DNA of 27,686 nt, from contig JAVVSD010000016.1 of NCBI GenBank assembly GCA_036654375.1, positions 1-27,686 on the forward strand, read 5' to 3'. The stretch is from RZYX01 sp036654375 (GTDB lineage: Bacteria > Bacillota > Clostridia > Oscillospirales > Acutalibacteraceae). The translations under genes were made by a program, and so were the position numbers. Below are positions 1 to 8,145 of this stretch, one piece after another. How positions within the stretch are numbered: position 1 is the first letter of the stretch; each line of letters opens with the position of its first letter. The notes under the pieces were generated by a model. The model saw only the letters and a list, made by a program, of their open reading frames with translations. It was not told the origin of the DNA and ran no database searches.

Positions 1-268
1 CTTCCGCATAAAAGTATATAGCTTGCTGTCAAAATAGTTTTAGGGAATAAAGGGAATTGTTAAAATTAATGAGCAAAAACTTGTAATTATTCAAACTAAA
101 ACATCTCAAAAATTTAACTCAAAACCTTAACATTATAAAATCTAAAAGCTCTCAACTTATTTATTAACTGTGTTTAAATCTAAAAACTATCTTTAAACTA
201 CCTCTGTGGCACAGGAAGGGGTCAAGGGGAAACCAAATAACGGATGACATTTTGGTTTCCCTTTGTTT
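1..268. other. Non-coding A+T-rich stretch with one hairpin
   Basis: No credible gene is seen here. Open frames are short, lack ribosome binding sites and are rich in rare, AT-driven residues. The one clear structure is a hairpin with 11-bp arms at 227-237 and 251-261 (gggaaaccaaa / tttggtttccc, 13-nt loop). It sits directly upstream of the repeat array. It could be the worn edge of that array or a terminator of a gene left of the window, although no strong U-run follows. Confidence 0.5.
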
Positions 269-545
269 CCTTTCTTTGGTTCGTTTCTTTTGAAATAAAA
301 GAAATGAACAACCCCCTCTATTAATTAATAAATCAAATTGCAAAATAAGTGTTAGTTTAAAAAGCAACAGGGTTCTTAGCTGTTACTTGTGCGGATTTGT
401 TTTAAGTTATATGTTTGTTCGTTTCTTTGCCTGCCAAAGAAACGAACAACCCCCTCACTAATTAATAAATCACATTACAAATAAGCATTAGTTTAAAGAA
501 GAAAACAGGGTTCTTAGCTGTTGATTGAGGTGATTTTACTTATAT
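269..545. repeat. Array of ~138-bp two-hairpin repeat (left edge)
   Basis: About two units are visible. The block aacaaccccctc occurs at 307-318 and 445-456. The block aacagggttcttagctgtt occurs at 366-384 and 504-522. Both give a period of exactly 138 bp. Each unit has hairpin A, best seen at 415-429/435-449 with a 15-bp stem and loop cctgc, and hairpin B at 362-370/380-388 (aagcaacag / ctgttactt, one mismatch). An A+T linker with attaataaatca and ataagtgttagtttaaa joins them. The same family recurs at 27428-27686 and, partly and inverted, at 16791-16850. No open frame is conserved between units, so this is a non-coding dispersed repeat such as a REP- or MITE-like element. Its mobility is unknown. 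Confidence 0.8.
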
Positions 546-571
546 TGGTTTAAAAATAAAGGGACAAAAGT

Positions 572-613
572 CAAAAAAACAACCGGAGCAAGAGGTTTCT
601 CTTGCTCCGGTTG
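572..613 (-). terminator. Intrinsic terminator of the small membrane protein gene
   Basis: A perfect 15-bp stem is formed by 580-594 and 599-613 (caaccggagcaagag / ctcttgctccggttg) with a 4-nt loop. Read on the minus strand it is followed at once by a T-run (gtttttttga). It lies 20 nt past the stop of the minus-strand gene at 634-828 and supports that gene being transcribed. Confidence 0.85.
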
Positions 614-633
614 CAATGATATCACACAATATC

Positions 634-828
634 TTAGGCATTATCGCTTGCTCTTCTGTGTCTGTTTTTACGAGGTGCAATGTGGTTCTGGCAAAGAACC
701 ATAGTAAGTATGCCGATTGTTACAAGTACTATAGCACACGCCCAGAAACCAAGGTATCCAATAAGAAAAGTTCCCACTGCTGAAAGTCCGCCACCTAATA
801 AAACTGTTAATAAAATTCCAATAATCAT
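634..828 (-). CDS. Small two-helix membrane protein of unknown function
   Basis: I do not recognise a family. The predicted 64-residue product starts MIIGILLTVLLGGG, has two hydrophobic helices (about residues 1-21 and 24-45) separated by a short Gly/Tyr turn, and ends in a basic cytoplasmic-type tail rich in Arg, Lys and His (PRKNRHRR). I chose the ATG at 828 because GGAG lies 9 nt upstream. The frame extends to an ATG at 843, which would add MEMEK but has no visible ribosome binding site. A strong terminator directly downstream supports a real, separately transcribed gene. It resembles the many short holin-like or stress-associated membrane peptides of Bacillota, but nothing in the sequence assigns a role. 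Confidence 0.6.
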   Translation of the reverse strand: MIIGILLTVLLGGGLSAVGTFLIGYLGFWACAIVLVTIGILTMVLCQNHIAPRKNRHRRASDNA

Positions 829-843
829 TTTTTCCATCTCCAT

Positions 844-1235
844 AATTTTTATTTAGTGCATTTGTGTGTTGGATAGGTTGCCGTAAAGAATTGAGAAAAG
901 TTTTGCCACCAACTTTGAAATCGTTTTGCACTTATTTTTTAATTTAGTGCCTAATCGAAAACTGTTTAGCAACCATTTGGCTAAAACCCTGTGTGTTTCT
1001 CTCTCCCTGATTAGGATGATTGAATAATAACAGTTAAATTTGAACAATATTTGGTTTTACAGTTAATAATTGTTAAACTAATTATTAACTTAAAATGAAC
1101 GCGTGAGATGTTTTTCTCTTTAGTTAAAATAACTGTATATGTTGCACAAAAATGTGTACATCTCACAAAAAAAGTGCCGAAGTAAGATTAAGACAATAGA
1201 GATTTTATAATTTAATTTAATTTATTAATTAATGT
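844..1235. other. Gene-free region with a spaced inverted repeat
   Basis: No convincing gene lies here. The structure of note is a spaced inverted repeat, gtgagatgt at 1103-1111 and acatctcac at 1158-1166. A smaller imperfect stem (gcaca/tgtgt) lies between the arms, and an A-run at 1167-1173 would read as a U-run on the minus strand. It could be a terminator for an unseen minus-strand transcript, a leader structure or an operator. None of these is proven. Confidence 0.4.
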
Positions 1236-1264
1236 TTGATAAGTGATTTTATTAAAAATATAAA
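1236..1264 (+). promoter_or_regulatory. Sigma-A-type promoter of the YqeY-like gene
   Basis: TTGATA at 1236-1241 and TATAAA at 1259-1264 are separated by 17 bp, close to the vegetative consensus. Transcription would begin near 1271 and give a leader of about 85 nt. The leader contains a small hairpin (gtgcaa 1273-1278 / ttgcac 1283-1288). Confidence 0.6.
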
Positions 1265-1354
1265 ACCTTAGCGTGCAAAGACTTGCACCAAAAGCATCAG
1301 AGGTATAAAATAGCAGTGTTAACAGAATAATTATAAATAAAGGGGCGAATTAAT

Positions 1355-1801
1355 ATGACAATGATAGACACCGTCCGAAGCCAGATGATGGAGGCACTTA
1401 AAGCACATGACACCGTCCGCAAGGACTCCTTGTCTGCCTTGCTTGGGGCTTTAAAGGCAAAAGCTATTGACAAGAGAGCTGATTTAACTGCAGAAGAAGA
1501 GCTTGAAGTTGTGTCGCGTGAGGTCAAGCAACTCAAGGAAACGATAGAACTTTCACCTGCTGACCGCACAGCAATAATTGATGAGTGCAGGCAAAGAATT
1601 GAAGTGCTTTCTGCATTTTTGCCAAAGCAGATGGATGAGGCAGAAATCAGAGCAACAATCGAGAGCGTTTTGAGCAAGCTTGGTCTAACTGCTCCAACAG
1701 CGAAGGAAAAAGGCATGATTATGAAAGAACTTATGCCACAGACAAAGGGCAAAGCAGATGGCAAAGAGGTTAATCAAATTCTGGCAACATATCTAAACTA
1801 A
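1355..1801 (+). CDS. yqeY: GatB/YqeY domain protein
   Basis: This 148-residue protein matches the YqeY family (GatB/YqeY domain) in length and layout. The N-terminal part is helical and begins TMIDTVRSQMMEALKAHD. The conserved charged stretch RKDSLSALLGALKAKAID and the acidic KQLKETIE segment follow. The small C-terminal helical bundle contains LGLTAPTAKEKGMIMKELM and ends GKEVNQILATYL. The C-terminal domain resembles the tail of GatB, which binds tRNA in the Glu-tRNA(Gln)/Asp-tRNA(Asn) amidotransferase. Free-standing YqeY proteins are inferred to have a tRNA-linked role, but their function is not settled. The ATG has an AAAGGGG stretch about 10 nt upstream. The gene is monocistronic, with its own promoter and terminator. 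Confidence 0.9.
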   Translation: MTMIDTVRSQMMEALKAHDTVRKDSLSALLGALKAKAIDKRADLTAEEELEVVSREVKQLKETIELSPADRTAIIDECRQRIEVLSAFLPKQMDEAEIRATIESVLSKLGLTAPTAKEKGMIMKELMPQTKGKADGKEVNQILATYLN

Positions 1802-1811
1802 AGTAAATTAA

Positions 1812-1846
1812 AAAAGACATGGTCGCAGTGACCGTGTCTTTTTTTG
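1812..1846 (+). terminator. Intrinsic terminator after the YqeY-like gene
   Basis: The stem aagacatggtc / gaccgtgtctt has one G-U pair and a short loop. A run of seven T follows from 1839. It lies about 12 nt past the stop codon. Confidence 0.9.
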
Positions 1847-1879
1847 TCGCCTATTTGTCATTTATACGAATAAATATAA

Positions 1880-1944
1880 AAGTACGCTTATACAATATTT
1901 TCAAAGACTGTAATGCTGAAAATATTGTTTGTTCGGTTGTACTT
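1880..1944. repeat. Nested 65-nt inverted repeat (hairpin element)
   Basis: Perfect 12-bp arms lie at 1892-1903 (acaatattttca) and 1917-1928 (tgaaaatattgt) around a 13-nt loop. Outer 6-bp arms lie at 1880-1885 (aagtac) and 1939-1944 (gtactt). On the minus strand the outer arm is followed by TTTATATTTATT, so it may be a distal terminator for the glycyl-tRNA synthetase gene, whose stop is 126 nt away. No better terminator is seen nearer to that stop. It could instead be a structured RNA or a protein-binding site. Confidence 0.55.
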
Positions 1945-2069
1945 AATCTGCAAAAAATAATTGAATGGTTTCCGCTCAAGAAAATAGTTGCCGATGTGAC
2001 AAAAAATTTGAACAGGTACTGAAGGTAAGATAATTAGTATATAACTAAAAAAGGACAAGGCAACTTTAT

Positions 2070-3449
2070 TTAGAAAACAAGTTTACCACTAATATAAGAC
2101 TCCAGCTCAGTTATGGCAATTCTTGTCTGCCCCATTGAATCTCTTTCACGAACTGTTACACAGCCGTCTTCAACAGAATCAAAGTCATATGTGATGCAGA
2201 AAGGGGTTCCAATTTCGTCCTGTCTGCGATAACGCTTTCCGATTGAGCCTGCGTCATCATACTCAACATTGAACTTTTTGGAAAGTGTGCAAAATACTTT
2301 ATCTGCCTCTTCATTAAGCTTTTTTGAAAGAGGAAGAATAGCAGCCTTAATTGGTGCAAGTGCAGGATGAAGACGAAGCACAACTCTTGTGTCGCCTTTT
2401 TCAGCATCCACAATCTCTTCGTCATAAGCTTCGCAAAGAAATGCAAGAGCAACGCGGTCAGCTCCGAGAGATGGCTCGATAACATATGGAAGATATTTTT
2501 CGTTTTTATCTTGGTCAAAGTATTCGAGGCTCTTACCCGAAGTGTTTTGATGCTGAGTAAGATCAAAGTCTGTACGGCTTGCAACGCCCCAAAGCTCACC
2601 CCAACCAAATGGAAAGAGATATTCAAAGTCTGTTGTTGCGTTTGAGTAGTGAGAAAGCTCTTTCTGCTCATGGTCACGAAGCTTTAAGTTTTCTTCCTTT
2701 ACGCCGAGTGACAAAAGCCACTGCTTACAGTAATCTTTCCAATAAGAGAACCACTCAAGCTCTGTGCCGGGCTGGCAAAAAAACTCAAGCTCCATCTGCT
2801 CAAACTCACGAGTGCGAAAAACAAAGTTCCCTGGAGTAATTTCATTTCTGAAAGATTTGCCTATCTGACAAACACCAAAAGGAACTTTACGGCGCGTTGT
2901 TCTTTGAATGTTTGAGAAGTTAACGAAAATTCCCTGTGCTGTTTCCGGACGAAGGAAAAGCTCGTTTTTTGTGTCCTCAGTAACGCCTTGAAAAGTTTTG
3001 AACATAAGGTTAAACTTGCGTATATCTGTAAAATTGCAACTTCCGCAATCAGGGCAAACAATGTTTTGCTCCTTGATATAATCCGACATTTGTTCAAATG
3101 TCCAGCCGGCAGGATTAACCCCAGCATCCTCGATGAGCTTGTCTGCACGATGGCGAGTTTTGCAATCCTTGCAGTCCATAAGTGGGTCAGAAAATCCCCC
3201 GACATGGCCTGAAGCGACCCAAGTTTGCGGGTTCATTAGTATGGCGGAGTCAAGGCCTACATTATAGCGGTTTTCGTAAACGAACTTTTGCCACCAAGCA
3301 CGCTTAACATTGTTTTTAAATTCAACACCAAGAGGACCATAGTCCCAAGTGTTTGAAAGACCACCGTAAATCTCACTTCCTGCATATATAAATCCACGGT
3401 TTTTGCAAAGAGCAACAACCTTTTCCATAGTTTTTTCAGAATTAAGCAA
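2070..3449 (-). CDS. glyQS: Glycyl-tRNA synthetase, homodimeric class II type
   Basis: The enzyme charges tRNA-Gly with glycine using ATP. The 459-residue length and the segment GFIYAGSEIYGGLSNTWDYG identify the single-chain alpha2 (eukaryote/archaea-like) form rather than the bacterial alpha2-beta2 form. A Cys pair typical of the insert is visible (CKDCKTRH and CPDCGSCNF), as are class II motif 2 (FRNEITPGNFVFRTREFEQME) and motif 3 (EPSLGADR), then a C-terminal anticodon-binding domain ending in the IGKRYRRQDEIGTPFCI and VTVRERDSMGQ region. The start is taken as TTG at 3449, because AGGGGG stands 7 nt upstream. The first in-frame ATG, seven codons further in, is too far from it. No T-box motif was found upstream, and the leader is only about 25 nt. 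Confidence 0.97.
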   Translation of the reverse strand: MLNSEKTMEKVVALCKNRGFIYAGSEIYGGLSNTWDYGPLGVEFKNNVKRAWWQKFVYENRYNVGLDSAILMNPQTWVASGHVGGFSDPLMDCKDCKTRHRADKLIEDAGVNPAGWTFEQMSDYIKEQNIVCPDCGSCNFTDIRKFNLMFKTFQGVTEDTKNELFLRPETAQGIFVNFSNIQRTTRRKVPFGVCQIGKSFRNEITPGNFVFRTREFEQMELEFFCQPGTELEWFSYWKDYCKQWLLSLGVKEENLKLRDHEQKELSHYSNATTDFEYLFPFGWGELWGVASRTDFDLTQHQNTSGKSLEYFDQDKNEKYLPYVIEPSLGADRVALAFLCEAYDEEIVDAEKGDTRVVLRLHPALAPIKAAILPLSKKLNEEADKVFCTLSKKFNVEYDDAGSIGKRYRRQDEIGTPFCITYDFDSVEDGCVTVRERDSMGQTRIAITELESYISGKLVF

Positions 3450-3480
3450 TGAAATACCCCCTAATTTTTATACAACCAAC

Positions 3481-3509
3481 ATACTAATATAATAACTATT
3501 AAAAGTCAA
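3481..3509 (-). promoter_or_regulatory. Sigma-A-type promoter of glyQS
   Basis: On the minus strand TTGACT (3509-3504) and TAGTAT (3486-3481) are 17 bp apart. Transcription would start about 25 nt before the TTG codon, leaving no room for a T-box leader. Confidence 0.6.
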
Positions 3510-3588
3510 GAGTACGGGGTTTATTAAAAAGAAGATAAAAAAGCATAAATATTTTACATTTCATAATTATTTGTTAACAATTGGGCAA

Positions 3589-3617
3589 TTGACTTTCAAT
3601 AAAAGAAAGAATATAGT
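3589..3617 (+). promoter_or_regulatory. Sigma-A-type promoter of the dehydratase activase operon
   Basis: TTGACT at 3589-3594 and TATAGT at 3612-3617 are separated by 17 bp. The inferred start near 3624 gives a leader of about 78 nt, with AAGGAG at 3687-3692 before the ATG. This promoter is divergent from that of glyQS. Confidence 0.7.
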
Positions 3618-3701
3618 AATTACTATCCGTCGAATAATTTTCTGATTAAATTGATTCAACAGAGATAAAAAGGATTTTTAGGCAATAAGGAGCAAAACTC
3701 A

Positions 3702-6683
3702 ATGGAAAATGAACTATCACAGAGAGTAGAATCAGTAAAAAATATGACGCTTGGTATAGACATTGGCTCTACCACAGCGAAAATTGTGCTTATAAAAAAT
3801 GGCAAAATATTATATCAGTGCTATGAACGACATTTTTCACAAGTTAGAAGGAAAACACTTGACCTTGTTCAAAGGGTTGAAAATTTAGTTGGAACAGAGC
3901 CGCTTTCTGTTGCAATTTCTGGTTCGGCAGGGCTTGGAGTTGCAAAGTCTGCTGACATCCCTTTTGTTCAGGAGGTTTTTGCAACAGCAGAAACGGTAAA
4001 GGAGCTTGCAAGCGACACTGATGTTGTCATAGAGCTTGGTGGAGAGGACGCAAAGGTTGTCTTTTTCACAGGCGGAACAGATGAAAGAATGAACGGAACT
4101 TGTGCAGGCGGAACAGGCGCATTTATTGACCAAATGGCAACACTTATGAATGTCAGCACGCAGGAACTGGACAATTTAAGTCTTGACTATCAGAGGATTT
4201 ATCCAATAGCTTCTCGATGCGGAGTGTTTGCCAAAACAGACATTCAGCCCCTGCTTAATCAGGGTGCAAGAAAGCAGGATATTGCCGCCAGCATTTATCA
4301 GGCCGTTGTTGACCAGACCATTGCAGGACTTGCACAGGGAAGAAAAATTGAGGGCAAGGTTATGTTCCTTGGTGGTCCGCTTTATTATTGTAAGGGGCTT
4401 AGAGAAAGATTTGCAAGCACATTAAAGCTTGGGCAGGAGGAAGCGCTTTTCCCCGAATATAGCAGATTTGCTGTTTCAATTGGCGCCGCTATTTACGCTT
4501 CAAAACAGGCAAAAGTCTTTACATATAAAGAACTTGTTGAGAATATAGTAAAAAGCTCCAACGAAAGTACAACAACTGCACATCTTCCACCACTTTTTAA
4601 AAGCCAGCAGGATTATGACGAATTTGAAGCCCGTCACAAAATGGCGAGTGTCCCAGCGACAGACCCAAAAGAATATGAGGGCAAGGCGTTTTTGGGTATT
4701 GACTGCGGAAGCACAACAACCAAAGTCGTGCTGATATCAGAAGACGATAAAATCTTGTACACATACTATAATTCAAACAATGGAAATCCCGTTGCGGTAA
4801 TCAAAGAGCAGCTGGATTACATATATAAGCTTTGCGGAGATAAAATCACAATTGCTTCAAGTGCCGTCACAGGCTATGGTGAGGAGCTTATTCAAAATGC
4901 TTTTCATGTTGACGAAGGACTGGTTGAAACCATGGCACATTTCACAGCCGCTCGTCACTTTAACCCCAATGTTGACTTTATTTTAGATATCGGCGGGCAG
5001 GACATAAAGTGCTTCAAAATCCACAACAATTCAATTGACAGCATCTTGCTAAATGAGGCTTGTTCCTCGGGCTGTGGCTCGTTTATAGAAACTTTTGCAC
5101 GCTCAATGGGTTATGAAATTGAGGAATTTTCAAAGCTTGGGTTGTTTGCAAAAGCACCTGTGGACTTGGGTTCTCGTTGCACAGTTTTCATGAACTCTGC
5201 GGTCAAGCAGTCACAAAAGGACGGGGCAACTGTTGGCGACATTTCGGCTGGTCTTTCCATGAGCGTTGTAAAAAATGCGATATACAAAGTCATCAGAGCC
5301 AGCTCGGTTGAAGAGCTTGGAACGCAGATTGTTGTGCAGGGTGGAACATTCCTTAATGACGCAGTTTTAAGAAGCTTTGAAAAGGAGCTTGGGAGTGATG
5401 TTGTTCGCCCTGAGATTGCAGGGCTTATGGGTGCATATGGTGCAGCTCTTTTTGCAAAATCAATTGACATTGAAAAATCAGAGCTGATAACTCCACAACA
5501 GCTTAAAAGCTTTGTACATGAGGCAAAAGCGGCAGGGTGTAAAGGATGCACAAACAAGTGTAACCTAACTATAAACACTTTTGGCGACGGCAAAAAGTAT
5601 GTTTCAGGAAATCAATGTGAAAAAGGTGCGGGGCTTAAAATATCTGATGCAGAGTCAAAACCAAACCTGCATCAATATAAAAGAGATAGGCTGATGGCAA
5701 TTGAGCATACAAACGGGCCAAAGGGAACTATTGGGCTTCCGCTCGCACTTGGAATGTATGAACTTGCACCACTTTGGAACGAGATTTTCACAGCACTTGG
5801 ATACAGAGTAATACTGTCTGGGCTTTCAAATAGAAGGCTTTACAGCAAGGGACAATACAGCATTCCGTCAGACACTGCTTGCTATCCTGCAAAAATAATG
5901 CATGGACACATCGAAAAACTGGTGGAAATCGGAGTAGATGCGATATTCTATCCATGCCTTACCTATAATATAGACGAAAAAAATAGCGACAATCACTATA
6001 ATTGTCCTGTTGTTGCATACTACTCTGAACTTTTAAATGCAAACATGGAGTCGCTTAAAGGCACAAAATTTCTGTATCCATATCTTAATATAAATAGCCA
6101 GGTTGAGCTTTCAAAAGAGCTTTGTTCCATGCTGTCAAAAAACTTTGAGAAAATTGGATACTGGCAGGTTAGAAAAGCGGTCAAAAAAGGCTTTGAAACC
6201 TATAATCAGTGGATGCTTGACCTTAGAGAGCAGGGTGAAAAAGCAATAGAATATGCAAGAAAAAATGGCAAGAGAGTAATGGTTCTTGCAGGTCGTCCAT
6301 ACCATATTGACCCAGAAATTGGGCATGGAATAGACAAGCTTGCGTCATCATTGGGCTTTGTTGTTGTCAGTGAAGACAGCATTTGTCAGCTTGTAGAGCC
6401 TCAAAAAGTAAAGGTGCTTAACCAGTGGACTTATCACGCAAGACTCTACAATGCGGCAAGATTTGTTTCTGAAAATCCAGATTGCGAGATGGTTCAGCTT
6501 GTTTCGTTTGGCTGCGGGCTTGATGCCATTACAACAGATGAAGTAAGGGAAATTTTAGAGAGAAAAGGAAAGATTTATACGCAAATTAAAATAGATGAAA
6601 TAACAAACCTTGGTGCAGTCAAAATTCGACTACGCAGCTTGCTTGGTGCGTTGGAAGAAAGGGGAGATAATTTTGGAGCATGA
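3702..6683 (+). CDS. Double-domain 2-hydroxyacyl-CoA dehydratase activase (BadF/HgdC type) with DUF2229 region
   Basis: Activases of this family hydrolyse ATP to push one electron into a [4Fe-4S] dehydratase. Two ASKHA-fold ATPase domains are in tandem. Domain 1 (about 14-272) has GIDIGSTTAK at 18, ELGGEDAK at 111, and cluster-type cysteines Cys134 (NGTCAGGTG) and Cys173 (SRCGVF). Domain 2 (about 328-588) has GIDCGSTTTK at 332, DIGGQDIK at 429, and Cys454 and Cys493 in the same contexts. A Cys-rich linker (Cys613, 616, 620, 639) follows, then a DUF2229-like region from about 675 to the end (SDTACYPAKIMHGH and AGRPYHIDPEIGHG). The next gene overlaps by 11 bp and supplies the dehydratase-like part. 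In many Clostridia, as I recall, the two are one ~1,400-residue protein. The substrate is unknown. This large stand-alone form is not tied to a known fermentation pathway here, because no CoA-transferase or acyl-CoA dehydrogenase is next to it. Confidence 0.9.
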   Translation: MENELSQRVESVKNMTLGIDIGSTTAKIVLIKNGKILYQCYERHFSQVRRKTLDLVQRVENLVGTEPLSVAISGSAGLGVAKSADIPFVQEVFATAETVKELASDTDVVIELGGEDAKVVFFTGGTDERMNGTCAGGTGAFIDQMATLMNVSTQELDNLSLDYQRIYPIASRCGVFAKTDIQPLLNQGARKQDIAASIYQAVVDQTIAGLAQGRKIEGKVMFLGGPLYYCKGLRERFASTLKLGQEEALFPEYSRFAVSIGAAIYASKQAKVFTYKELVENIVKSSNESTTTAHLPPLFKSQQDYDEFEARHKMASVPATDPKEYEGKAFLGIDCGSTTTKVVLISEDDKILYTYYNSNNGNPVAVIKEQLDYIYKLCGDKITIASSAVTGYGEELIQNAFHVDEGLVETMAHFTAARHFNPNVDFILDIGGQDIKCFKIHNNSIDSILLNEACSSGCGSFIETFARSMGYEIEEFSKLGLFAKAPVDLGSRCTVFMNSAVKQSQKDGATVGDISAGLSMSVVKNAIYKVIRASSVEELGTQIVVQGGTFLNDAVLRSFEKELGSDVVRPEIAGLMGAYGAALFAKSIDIEKSELITPQQLKSFVHEAKAAGCKGCTNKCNLTINTFGDGKKYVSGNQCEKGAGLKISDAESKPNLHQYKRDRLMAIEHTNGPKGTIGLPLALGMYELAPLWNEIFTALGYRVILSGLSNRRLYSKGQYSIPSDTACYPAKIMHGHIEKLVEIGVDAIFYPCLTYNIDEKNSDNHYNCPVVAYYSELLNANMESLKGTKFLYPYLNINSQVELSKELCSMLSKNFEKIGYWQVRKAVKKGFETYNQWMLDLREQGEKAIEYARKNGKRVMVLAGRPYHIDPEIGHGIDKLASSLGFVVVSEDSICQLVEPQKVKVLNQWTYHARLYNAARFVSENPDCEMVQLVSFGCGLDAITTDEVREILERKGKIYTQIKIDEITNLGAVKIRLRSLLGALEERGDNFGA

Positions 6684-7998
6684 TAATGACAGAATAGTTT
6701 TTACTCGAGAGATGAAAGAAGATTACACAATACTTATTCCAACAATGCTTCCCATGCATTTTGAATTGATTTCGCAAATCCTGAAGTCATATGGCTATAA
6801 AACTGAATTGCTTAAAAATTCAGGAAGCAGAGTAAAGGAATGTGGACTAAAAAATGTTCACAATGACTCCTGTTACCCTGCACTTTTGGTTATTGGCCAG
6901 TTTATTGATGCACTTGAAAGCGGAAATTTTGACCCACACAAAACGGCACTTTTGATTACTCAAACAGGTGGTGGTTGCAGGGCGTCAAACTACATAGCAC
7001 TTCTGCGAAAAGCACTCAAAAAATCAGGCTTTGAATATGTGCCTGTAATTTCGCTTAACTTTGCCGGACTTGAAAAAAATCCAGGCTTTGTAATGCCGTT
7101 ATCCATGATACACCGAATGATTTATGCAGTAACCTATGGTGATTTGCTGATGATGCTTCAAAATCAAAGCAAGCCATATGAATTGATAAATGGTAGCAGC
7201 GACAAGATAGCACAGGACTGGATAAAAAGGCTGACCAATGAAATGGAAGACGAAGGCAGGCTGATAAGCTATAAAAAAGTAAAGAAAAATTATGAGCTTA
7301 TTATCAGTGATTTTGCAGCAATTCCAAAAAGCGATGAGCAAAAGATTAAGGTTGGGATTGTTGGAGAGATATTTGTTAAGTTTTCTCCTCTGGGAAACAA
7401 TAATCTTGAGGAATTTCTCTTGTCAGAAGGAGCACAAACAGTCATGCCGGGGCTTCTCGATTTCTGCCTTTACTGTGTATACAATGGCATAATGGACAGG
7501 GAACTTTATGGAATGGGAAGAGCAAAGTCGGTTTTGTTCCGCGGAATATTAAAAGTGCTTCTGAACAAACAAAATGATATAATAGATGCTGTAAAGGCAG
7601 AGGGTTCGTTTGAAGCCCCAACATCTTTTTCACACACTTGCACCCTAACAGAGGGCTATATGGGTATTGGAGCAAAGATGGGAGAGGGCTGGCTTTTGAC
7701 AGCTGAAATGCTGGAGCTTGTTGAGCAGGGAACAACCAATATAATCTGCACACAGCCGTTTGGTTGTCTGCCAAATCACATTGTTGGTAAGGGTATGATG
7801 AAGCTTATTAAAGAAAAAAATCCAGATGTTAACATTGTCGCAATCGACTATGACCCAGGCACAACGGCGATAAATCAGGAAAACAGAATAAAGCTTATGC
7901 TTGCAAATGCGAAAAAGCCTGTTGTAACTCGGTCAAAGAGCAATCCAACGGTAGTCAAGGATGAAAATGAAAAAGAATATGCCACACAAAAAGGATAA
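6673..7998 (+). CDS. 2-hydroxyacyl-CoA dehydratase (HgdB/D)-like protein
   Basis: This 441-residue partner of the preceding activase carries the hallmarks of the dehydratase D-component family. Cysteines at about 57, 67 and 102 lie in KECGLKN, NDSCYPALLVIGQF and TQTGGGCRASNY and are candidates for the [4Fe-4S] cluster. The conserved C-terminal block is GYMGIGAKMGEGWLLTAEM followed by QPFGCLPNHIVGKGM and DYDPGTT. I place the start at TTG 6673, because GGGGAG lies 6 nt upstream. The first in-frame ATG is at 6712, and the frame is open upstream to 6610 inside the activase gene. The overlap with the activase stop is 11 nt, in the +1 frame, so translation is probably coupled. It may be one half of a split fusion. 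Substrate unknown. Confidence 0.85.
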   Translation: MEHDNDRIVFTREMKEDYTILIPTMLPMHFELISQILKSYGYKTELLKNSGSRVKECGLKNVHNDSCYPALLVIGQFIDALESGNFDPHKTALLITQTGGGCRASNYIALLRKALKKSGFEYVPVISLNFAGLEKNPGFVMPLSMIHRMIYAVTYGDLLMMLQNQSKPYELINGSSDKIAQDWIKRLTNEMEDEGRLISYKKVKKNYELIISDFAAIPKSDEQKIKVGIVGEIFVKFSPLGNNNLEEFLLSEGAQTVMPGLLDFCLYCVYNGIMDRELYGMGRAKSVLFRGILKVLLNKQNDIIDAVKAEGSFEAPTSFSHTCTLTEGYMGIGAKMGEGWLLTAEMLELVEQGTTNIICTQPFGCLPNHIVGKGMMKLIKEKNPDVNIVAIDYDPGTTAINQENRIKLMLANAKKPVVTRSKSNPTVVKDENEKEYATQKG

Positions 7999-8145
7999 AG
8001 ATAGCTTGTCTTGTCCCATGTTTTAAATGTGATGTGTTATAAAACTTTAAGGCACAATCAGTAATGCAAGGCGCTATTTAAAAATGATTATGCCCTATTT
8101 GAACAAATCCGATTTAAATAATAGCGGACAAACAACAAACAAATC

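Noticed and set aside
164..367. 67-codon minus-strand frame at the left edge
   Set aside because: It lies across the non-coding repeat, is full of Phe/Lys/Arg from AT-rich hairpins, and has no ribosome binding site.
269..545. CRISPR array
   Set aside because: The 138-bp unit is too long, no unique spacers alternate with short direct repeats, and no cas genes are present.
668..1047. Two overlapping minus-strand frames around the small membrane protein
   Set aside because: One is a shadow in another frame of 634-828. The other (853-1047) has no ribosome binding site and no recognisable fold.
3450..3701. T-box leader for glyQS
   Set aside because: The promoter leaves a leader of only about 25 nt, and no AGGGTGGNACCGCG-like antiterminator motif was found on the minus strand.
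6610..6672. Longer form of the dehydratase-like protein starting at 6610
   Set aside because: The first 21 codons lie inside the activase gene and look like its out-of-frame shadow. The ribosome binding site fits TTG 6673.
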